Shown piece by piece: positions 52,724-64,000 of a stretch of 64,000 bases of DNA (within the stretch, counting starts at the first letter, position 1; every line of letters begins with the position of its first letter). The stretch is taken from positions 40,963,053 through 41,027,052 of the forward strand of contig CM060732.1 in NCBI GenBank assembly GCA_030704615.1, read 5' to 3'. Position numbers and translations under genes: made by a program. Source of the stretch: Takakia lepidozioides. Taxonomy: Eukaryota > Streptophyta > Takakiopsida > Takakiales > Takakiaceae. The notes below the pieces were generated by a model. The model had not been told where the DNA came from. It made no database searches and saw only the letters and a program-made list of their open reading frames with translations.

Positions 52724-53516
52724 TCGCACTTGACTGGAACGGGTTTCAATTGCATGACCAGGTTCGCTTCAATTGTTTCATGCAATCCTTTGTCTAAGGA
52801 ATCCCCTCCCTAAGCTCTGGTTCCCTAAATTGTTTTTCGACCACCATGGCTTACTAGTGATGTATATCCACTTCCCTGTTTCCAAACAGAAGTGTACATG
52901 TGTAACTGCAGCAAAGCCGTGAGGATCGATCATCCCTCAATCCAGTCTGTCAGTTTGATTTCCTTTTTCTCAACTCACCATCCTACTTGCTGAGAAAATA
53001 CTCACTGATAAAAGCAAGTACTGCAACACTTCACCATCCCTTTCCTCGAAGCCCCTTCTACCTTTTGCCTGCTTACACCTATCATGGTGAATCCTCAGTC
53101 ATAACCTAAATTCGTAAGAGCAGAACACAACAGACTGCATTCTTCGTCTCTCAATTGCAAACAATCCTCCAAACAAGCGAGCGCAAATGCAATCCCGTCT
53201 TCAAAAGCACAACGTGCATGTTCTGTTATCATCGTGGAAGGAGAACGAACATAAAGAGCATATAGAGAATCTATGTTATCGTTCAAGCGTTTCCAGTGGA
53301 TGACAGTGGATGGTTTAAGAATCTAATATGAATATCCTTATATTACGTTCATAGTTAGTTGGAACTTGGAAAGTGGCGCGAAGGAGAAATGACCGGTTAT
53401 GTCCGGTCAGCGGCTTCTATGCTGAGGCAGGCGACTGGTTAAGACCGGTAGGATGAGCCTAGTAACCGGCACGTCGCAGTAAGAATACCCGTTTCTTTCC
53501 TTTTCTCTCTCTTTTG

Positions 53517-53552
<36 letters not shown>

Positions 53553-53632
53553 GTTTTAACACCATTTCATTTCATTTCTCTTTCGTTCTCTCTTTCGTTC
53601 TTGATTCTTGTTCAAGAGTTTTTGATGCAAGA
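52724..53632. promoter_or_regulatory. Divergent promoter region of the XRRA1-like gene and ATPC
   Basis: About 0.9 kb between start codons. A 63-codon minus-strand frame at 53286-53095 lacks an ATG start and is not called. Near ATPC the sequence is pyrimidine-rich and contains a CT microsatellite. Confidence 0.5.
53505..53551 (+). repeat. CT microsatellite in the ATPC 5' leader
   Basis: An almost pure (CT)n run of about 30 bp within a longer CT-rich tract, ending 80 bp before the start codon. A CATTTCATTTC remnant like the short-retroposon tail follows at 53562-53578. Confidence 0.8.
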
Positions 53633-54625
53633 ATGGCGTCGGGGATTGCTCGTCGAGGATCAGCAGGCATTGCAAAGGGTCTATGGGAAGGGATCTGCTC
53701 GAGATCTGCAGCAATGGTTGGTCTGGGATGGGCATCTGCAGGAGTGGGAGTTGGGAAAATTGCGCCCTTTGGAGCTCGATGGGTGTCCTCGCAGATTTTG
53801 AGGACCAGGATGAAGAGCGTCAAGAGTATACAGAAGATCACAAAGGCTATGAAGATGGTTGCAGCATCGAAGCTGCGCGGAGGGCAGGTGAAGGCGGAGC
53901 GATCGCGGGGGCTGTGGCAGCCCTTCACAGCGCTGCTTGGGGACAATCCGGGGGTCAATGTGAAGAAGAAGTTGATTGTGACCATCTCATCGGACAAGGG
54001 TCTGTGTGGAGGTATCAATTCCACGTCTGTTAAGTACAGCAGAGCTATCATGAGGCTGAACGCTCTCATGGGGGCTGACAAGGAGGCAAAATATGTTGTA
54101 ATTGGTGAGAAGGGCAAGGCGCAATTGCAACGGGATGCCAGGAAGTCAATCAACATGTTTATAGGAGAAACACAGAAGCTGAGCATCTGTTTCACTCAAG
54201 TTTCTATGATGGCCGACGAGATTTTGAAGAACAATCCTTCCGATGCCTACCATGTGGTGTACAACAAATTTAATTCAGTGGTGTCGTACCTGCCCACAGT
54301 TGGAACTATTCTGTCCCCGGAGACACAGCTTGGAGGAGAAGGAAAGATTGGCGGCTTGGATGCTTATGAAATTGAGGGAGATGAGTCGCAGGCGGAGGCG
54401 TTGCAGAACTTGTCTGAGTTTCAATTTGCAGCAATGATGTACAATGCAATGCTGGAGAATGCCTGCAGTGAGTCTGGAGCGCGCATGTCAGCCATGGACA
54501 ACTCTAGCAAGAATGCTACTGATATGCTTGATCGTCTCACTCTCACCTACAACAGAGGGCGGCAGGCTAAGATTACTACGGAGCTGATTGAGATCATTTC
54601 AGGCGCTGCTGCATTATCGGGCTAG
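53633..54625 (+). CDS. ATPC: Mitochondrial F1F0 ATP synthase gamma subunit
   Basis: 330-residue central-stalk subunit that rotates inside the alpha3beta3 head and couples proton flow to ATP synthesis. The first 50 or so residues form an Arg/Ser/Gly/Ala presequence (MASGIARRGSAGIAKGLWEG) ending near RWVSSQ. The mature N-terminal helix is ILRTRMKSVKSIQKITKAMK, then VAASKLR. TISSDKGLCGGIN lies in the Rossmann-like core. The C-terminal helix has FAAMMYNAMLENACSESGAR, then ARMSAMDNSSKNA and LTLTYNRGRQAKITTELIEI, the classic gamma signature. It lacks the plastid-type regulatory cysteine insert, which supports the mitochondrial form. The entire coding region is one exon, unlike its intron-rich neighbours. 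A retrocopy or natural intron loss is possible. A CT-rich leader precedes the start. Confidence 0.96.
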   Translation: MASGIARRGSAGIAKGLWEGICSRSAAMVGLGWASAGVGVGKIAPFGARWVSSQILRTRMKSVKSIQKITKAMKMVAASKLRGGQVKAERSRGLWQPFTALLGDNPGVNVKKKLIVTISSDKGLCGGINSTSVKYSRAIMRLNALMGADKEAKYVVIGEKGKAQLQRDARKSINMFIGETQKLSICFTQVSMMADEILKNNPSDAYHVVYNKFNSVVSYLPTVGTILSPETQLGGEGKIGGLDAYEIEGDESQAEALQNLSEFQFAAMMYNAMLENACSESGARMSAMDNSSKNATDMLDRLTLTYNRGRQAKITTELIEIISGAAALSG

Positions 54626-56308
54626 GCTTATCCTGGAGGTGGGTATTCTTGAAAAACTGGCTGGTGGCTGCCTGGCATATGTCTGGTGTTGTTGCGACCG
54701 AGGATGTTTGATCTTTTGAAGAATGCAACACTCAACAATATGACGAATCAGGGGAAGGGTACTGCCAGCCTACTGATCCAAATCTTGGAACTCACTGTAC
54801 ACCTGCATGGCAGGCCCGACGTCAAAGGAATGTGATTTCGAAAGTTGCATTGTAAGATATTAGAGAAAATCCTAAGAGGTATGGTTTTGGATGCAGATTG
54901 GTTGTCTGTACCAGAGACTTGCATTGGAGACAGATGTTCCGCTACTTATGTGTACCCATTGCCGGAAGGTATGCATACTCTTACAAGGCCTCGTTTCATT
55001 TGGATCCCCAAGCCATGTGGGGGCAACTTGGTCAGGAAAGAACAATAAGGAAAGCACAATAGAAGGCACAAGCAAACACAGTTATCACACTATGGCGGAA
55101 TGCCCGAGTCGTTTCTCTCTCCCCTGACATGCCGATGACTAGTAAAATCTCACTTGACGATTCATCAAAAGCCTCAGTTTTGAAGGATGATTCTATGTTC
55201 TGATCTACCGGCCTTCATGGAAGGTCAGCTTTTTGAAGTCTTTGAAACTTTATAAGTCACTACGAAAGTGCAGAAGTTGTCAAATATACAGTGTGCCATG
55301 TGTAGAGCGTGCCATCTCGCTTGGCTGCTATGGAGCCCATGAGCAAAAAGTCATACCCAGCAAATCTCCGGCATAGTTGGAGGTTCTCTCTGGATCAGGT
55401 TTGGGACCTTCAAATTCCTTCCCTTGCCTCCCATGTATGTATAGGGGACAACCACCAATGGGGTCAGGCAACCAACCAGCAGTGCAATCTGTGTCATTGA
55501 ATGGTTATATTGTGTGAAGCTGTGCACATGAGTTATCAGATTTCCCTCATATTTCGCTATTAACGACACAGGATCCAGGAATCCATGACCCATCTGAAAT
55601 CCTCTTGACCTGGTACATCACAGCAACCCTTTCATAAGATAGGCCTATCCTTGCAAGGATACTGGATCTGAGCATTGCTACAGTCCATCTTATTAAGAGT
55701 TCAGTGTTCCATCTGTGTTGCAAAACCTGAAGGCAATACTTCTACATGGTCGTCCCAATCGATTGATGAAATACAAGGTGCATAAAGACACTGGTAGAGG
55801 AGAACCATACATCAAGAGAGCATCATGCAGAGACTTTGTGCGTCCAGTGTGCATGGAGTCTTTTGGCATTTGAGTCTCCCTCTTTCAAATAATGTCTCAT
55901 GTCAACCCCCGAAAAAGTAGATAATAATAATACACAACCCTAATCACCTGGACTTAACAATGAATTCCACCACCCCTTCAAATGCAAGCATCAGTTTAAC
56001 CGATACTCGGTTTATTACATAGGAAAAGTGCCGCTACAGGCAAGACTTGAACCTCTCCATATTTTCATTGGGAGTGATCCAATACTGATTTTTACAACAT
56101 CCTATTTACAGAACTATCAAAATTCGAATTATCAAAATTCACCTGAGGCTCTGGAGATAGTAGACCGTAGGAACATCTCTGAATTGGGACTTGGTACCTC
56201 TTCTCAACACTTGAGCTGCTGCGTAGTTGGTGGACTAATCTCTGGTTTTTCAATCTCAAAGTCTGAAAGGTGTTGGAGCATGCAAGGGGCTCGCAACAAG
56301 GAGGGTGG
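54626..56308. other. Convergent intergenic region; nothing firm
   Basis: Between ATPC (+) and DJ1D (-). A plus-strand frame at 54891-55127 includes CTHCRKVC and ends near a possible donor at 54970, but no partner exon or family was found. The remainder has only accidental frames. Confidence 0.35.
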
Positions 56309-59263
56309 TTAAAATTTCACCCCCGTCCCCAATACTGCAATGAACTGAGCAATGAAGTCAGGGTGCGCAGGCCATGCAGGCGCAGTCACCAGGGTCTCAT
56401 CTGTAACGGCCTTATAGATTGGCTCAGGCTTCACCCAGTGCCCTCCTGACAACTCCACCTGCGACTTCACTGCAGGATATGCAGTGCACTTCTTGCCCTG
56501 TTTTACCCCCATGCAAAGGGGAGAAGCATCAACACATCAACAATAATAGTATACAAGTATCAATCAATCTTGCATTCTATGCTGCTTCACTGAAAACTTG
56601 GCCCATGAATTTGGATTTTAGGCGAGTAGCTTGGACCTTTCAAAACTAGAAAGTGCACACAGACATGGTCATTGATGTGAGAAAGAGATGTACCTTTAGC
56701 ACACCCGCTGCAGCTAAGATTTGCTGGCCGTGACAGATGGACGCAATTGGTTTCTTACTCTCCGAAAAGTGACGGACAATGCTCAACACCGTCTCATTCA
56801 ATGCCAGATACTCAGGGGCACGACCCCCTGGGACAAAAAGTCCATCGTACTCCTCAGGGCTTACTCCATCAAAAGAGGCTGTGAGGACAAACCTGTGGCC
56901 TGGTTTCTCACTGTAGGTCTGCGCACCTTCAAAATCATGTATTGCTGTGACACATGTGTCGCCGGCCTTTTTATCCGGGCAGACTGCGTCAACCTGGTAG
57001 CCCAAAGTTTTCAGGGCTTGGAACGGCACCATTGCCTCATAGTCTTCCATGTAGTCCTGCAGTATGAACAAATCTGCACATTTAATTCTGTTCTTTGTGA
57101 TTGCAGTGTATGGCCTGACTGACTTCAGGAAGTACAATCCCCCCCTAAGAGAGCCCCCATCTTCTTTTAGTGTTCTACATGGGACCATAATTAGTGTCTT
57201 TCACATATTAAAAGATACTAGAGTATACTTGTCATGTTAAGAAATGTGGTAGGGATCATTCAAGTGCCTTCGTCTTTAAACTGTGAAAAGTATACTATCA
57301 AAGTATCAATGCACAGAACATGGTGTAGAAGGTAGAGGAGCCAACCCAGAAACTTCTACCTAAAAACTATCAGCAACCATTAGTGGTTCTTGAAAGGTTC
57401 CATAATCATGTGGTAACGTATGCAACCCTCTACCTATCATGATCCCTCGGGCCTCTTTCCTTTCCTCTTCTCCTCTTTACAGTGATCCACCCTGCTTTTC
57501 CTTCCCTTCAACTACATATCTCCAGGTTTCATTTCTATGGGGCTGACTGGAGCAGTTTAACGTAGTCTCCTGATATGCCTAAAAAAACAATGCACAGCAC
57601 CTCCTTGTCGGAAACCCAGGTTGACAGAAAGTAATCACGTACCCCACAAAGCATCAGAATCTTCTTATTTGTTGCCCCATGAACAGTTCCCCCGAGTGCC
57701 TGAATGATCAGTCTCAAAAACTCAGGGTGACCTGGCCATGCTGCTCCTGTCACAAGATTTTTGTCGATAATACAGGTAGTGATAGGATCAGGCTCCTCCC
57801 AGATTCCACCTGCAGCAGCCAACATTAAATTAACAATGCCTTCCTCCTATTATAGGCTTGCCTAGAGAACTGAAATTGCTTCTGCAACTGATTAAAAGTG
57901 TCAGAACTGAACAAATCAAATTTTTCTTTCCAAATTCAAGACACATACCTGCTGCCAGCACCACAAACTTCAAGGCAGGGTAAGCAGTGCACTTCCTCCC
58001 CTTCAAAACATCAGTTGCTGCAAGCACTAAGGGACCATGGCAGATGGAAGCAATGAGTCGGTTCGAACTGGCAAACTTGTTGACTAGCTTCAAAACAGAC
58101 TCGTCGAGTGAGAGGTACTCGGGGGCCCGCCCCCCTGGAATGTACAAAGCATCGTAACTGTCGACGTCCTCATCCAGGTAGTTTGATGTCAAGTTAAACT
58201 TGTGGCCTGGTGATTCTGAATACGTCTGCGGAAAATGTTATCAATCACACAAGGCTTCAGGTTACCATATGCGCCATGTGTTTTCTTTCTCATCCAACTT
58301 CCCCAAAAACCAGCACACTTGGAAGGTGTGTGTAAACATGACTGCTGAATACTTCCCACAACAGTGACCACTAGGACCACAATGTCTATGCATGTTCAGT
58401 CTGTCATTGCCAACCGCAAGATTCTTGTGTATCTGGAGCCACTACACCATTACAATTTGCTTGTCAAGTAGGTTAGCCTTCCAGCTGATCACTCGCCACC
58501 TGCTCCCACAACTAACATACTGTAGACTCAAACCTTCCTGCAAAGAATGGAATACCTGATAACCGATAAAGTCGTGAACAGCTGTTAAGCACTGGTCGCC
58601 TCCTTTCTTGCCAGGGGACACTGTATCCACTCTCACTCCAAAGGCCTCGAGGGCCTGGAAAGGAACCATCGCCTGCCTCACACATCCCACGTAACACAAA
58701 TTGTCCACTTAACATTTTTGCTCCTCAACTGTCCGAGGAATCACTCAACCTATTTCGTACAGTTGTAATTAGTAACTCTGAGGCAAGGAGTCAGCCATGT
58801 CGTCCATGCTGCTCTCACCAAAGTTTGCATAATCCTCTCCAATTGGGCTACCCGATGATCGCGATCTCTTACAAACTTCACAGGCTGACATATATTTTCG
58901 TTCAAAAGCATGGATCTAATTTCCGAAGAATTTGAGAGACAATTACATACACAGACAGCGCCATGGATGTAAGTTCAGCATATCCATTACGAGGCGGCTG
59001 CTGGGCTGTAAGCTACCCTATGCATATTGCGTAGATGCATGGATTACGGGCTTCGTTACTCTCTACCCTGTCCTAAGGTCGCATGCAACAATGTGCAGAG
59101 CATCACCCCAACAAACATACCCACACCCAAACCAAAAACTGTTTTCACTGAATTGCACGGATTACGAGACTGTTTCGAGACAAGAACCCACCTCGTAGTC
59201 TTCCATATAGTCACCACAGAGCATCAGCACCTTCTTTGCTGCAGGGCCTTCCATGGCAGCCAT
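56309..59263 (-). CDS. DJ1D: DJ-1/PfpI-type protein with two tandem domains (DJ1D glyoxalase III type)
   Basis: 394 residues, six exons (minus): 59263-59192, 58672-58556, 58225-57949, 57809-57643, 57056-56694, 56497-56309; phases close exactly. Each half is a PfpI/DJ-1 domain. The first has [15 protein letters not shown], the [12 protein letters not shown] loop with the conserved Glu context, and the nucleophile Cys in [12 protein letters not shown]. The second repeats [27 protein letters not shown] and [16 protein letters not shown]. Each ends with KCTAYPA and [14 protein letters not shown]-like motifs. Fused tandem domains of about 390 residues are typical of plant DJ1D, which converts glyoxal/methylglyoxal to hydroxy acids without cofactor. 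Intron positions in the two halves partly correspond, in line with internal duplication. The divergent partner is RABH1. Confidence 0.94.
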
Positions 59264-62722
<3,459 letters not shown>

Positions 62723-63504
62723 TCATTGTCACTTTGAACTTGAGTGCACTATGTTAAAAAGTCAAAACTTACAAAACAAGACAATCAATTCTGCTAGCTG
62801 GGTTGACAGGGAATAGGTTCAGTCAGGCACTTGACTTAGGTACTTGAATCTTCACTGTAATCGGCTGGAAAATATCTTGATTGGGATCTTGAATTTTAGA
62901 TGAAGACAATGAATGGTCATGATGGCCATGTTCTGGAAGGACGGAGGCACAACCCCTCATCAACCTGGTCATCTGCGAATAAATTTGGAATAGGTCTGGC
63001 ATGGTGAGTACAATAAGTACTTTAGCCAGCAAGTTTCTATTGGTGTGTCGCCGCCCTCGAATCGAATGAATGCCCAGCTTTCGATAGCTGCCATAAGAGG
63101 ACCCTCTAGTAAGGAATGCTTTGAAGGAGATAGTTGTCTTTTTGGTTGAGTGACAGTAGTAGTTTAGCAGTGTGATAATTGAAGGGTCACCCCTTGTCTA
63201 GAGAAGGAGGTGACTTTTGGTTCGCCCCCCTGCATTCAAGTAGTGCTTTCTATGTTTTTACAAGTATCGCAAGATTGATGAAGTGGGAATGATAGCCATT
63301 TGCCTGTTTGCAAGGCTGTGTTAGCCACATGCCATTTGTCCATCTCCAACACTGGAATGTTGTATGTTGCTTGTCTGAAAGCTTTTCTTAACGACTGAAT
63401 CTCATTTCAACCATCTTCCTACAACTATGAAATGGACCAACAATCTTCCCAACTCGACCTCAAAGACTTAGCAAAGTGGGCTTTGTTGGAACAATGACGT
63501 CCTA
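62723..63504. other. Downstream of RABH1; nothing recognised
   Basis: 3' region without a coding frame of interest. Confidence 0.4.
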
Positions 63505-63775
63505 AACTGCAGGGGGTTTGCACTTGGACTTTGATGACATTGGACACTGGAGGTCGCACTTGGGGGGAGATGCACTGGATACATAGGAAATTGCACTTGG
63601 GCTTAGATTTCAATTCTTCACACATGGGCCAATAGCATAGGCTACCCTATATTTCCCAAACTGCAGGGTCTTTGGATACCTAGGGGATTGCACTTGGACT
63701 CAGATCACAGTGGACACTTGGGCCAACTGCACAGGCTACCCTAGTATTGATTAGGGATTAGTATTGATTAGTGGA
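63505..63775. repeat. Diverged local duplication with a short tandem repeat
   Basis: Two blocks beginning CTGCAGGG (about 63508 and 63661) share words in the same order: GATACATAGGAAATTGCACT or GATACCTAGGGGATTGCACT, TTGGACT, GACA/GACACT, GGGCCAA and AGGCTACCCTA. The second ends in two copies of GATTAGTATTGATTAG-like sequence near 63746-63772. Non-coding. Confidence 0.6.
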
Positions 63776-64000
63776 CTATTTCTCTGTGAGGGAGGATGCA
63801 AGCTTGCCTGTTTGGTTAGGAATGCAGATGGGTTTTCTTGAAAGATGTTCAGAGCTGGTAGTGATAGCCTGCTCTTGGTGAGACTATGGTTCAAGAAATA
63901 TGGCTCCTCAGCTGCCGATTCCCGGTTTTTCGAAATATGTCCAATATCGTCAGATGCCAAGAAGGTCCTGTCGATTGAGTGCTTGTTCAATCCTCCTTGG

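Noticed and set aside
53095-53286. 63-codon frame upstream of the XRRA1-like gene as its first exon
   Set aside because: No ATG start and no matching donor in phase with the next exon; an ATG at 52723 opens the long exon.
54845-55127. Frames with CTHCRKVC suggesting a zinc-finger exon
   Set aside because: Isolated; neither flanking exon nor known family could be recognised.

Overview
This window is nuclear DNA from a streptophyte, most likely a non-seed land plant (bryophyte, lycophyte or fern grade). The evidence is intron-rich genes with clean GT-AG junctions, a plastid tetrapyrrole gene (HEMA), plant-type HDA15 and DJ1D, a P-class PPR gene, debris of a PLS-class PPR gene, Ty3/gypsy and non-LTR retroelements, and long non-coding spacers. 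An XRRA1-like leucine-rich-repeat gene would fit a plant with motile sperm, but the species cannot be fixed from sequence alone. No rRNA, tRNA or CRISPR was recognised.

Layout. 1-3.2 kb: the 3' part of a decayed Ty3/gypsy element, whose integrase frame ends in a PHD finger, followed by its LTR. The LTR abuts fragments of a PPR gene carrying an OSB-type PDF motif. 3.2-11.3 kb: gene-poor DNA with a possible foldback element, a cluster of short palindromes and a 140-bp direct repeat. 11.3-26.8 kb: NTM1 (-), a P-class PPR gene (+) and HEMA (+). 27.9-34.6 kb: a GcvR-like double-ACT protein (-) and HDA15 (-). 34.8-42.2 kb: an inverted fragment of DUS3, then DUS3 (+). 42.7-52.7 kb: an XRRA1-like gene (-) whose large intron holds a degenerate LINE and related short retroposons. 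53.6-62.7 kb: mitochondrial ATP synthase gamma (+, intronless), DJ1D (-) and RABH1/RAB6 (+). 62.7-64 kb: non-coding DNA with a local duplication.

The genes are unrelated housekeeping functions: N-terminal methylation, tetrapyrrole entry, chromatin deacetylation, tRNA dihydrouridine, mitochondrial ATP synthesis, glyoxal detoxification and Golgi trafficking. Orientation is strikingly alternating. Four head-to-head pairs (NTM1/PPR, HDA15/DUS3, XRRA1/ATPC, DJ1D/RABH1) share intergenic promoters of about 0.64-2.2 kb. Exon models were built by hand from reading frames and splice dinucleotides. Where stated, all internal exon phases add up; coordinates may be off by a base or two.

Most interesting observations: the integrase-PHD fusion, the PPR-PDF (OSB-like) pseudogene, two independent inverted partial duplications of exons (NTM1 exon 7 and DUS3 exon 2), an organelle-targeted GcvR-like ACT protein, the XRRA1-like gene and the LTR with 85-bp terminal direct repeats.
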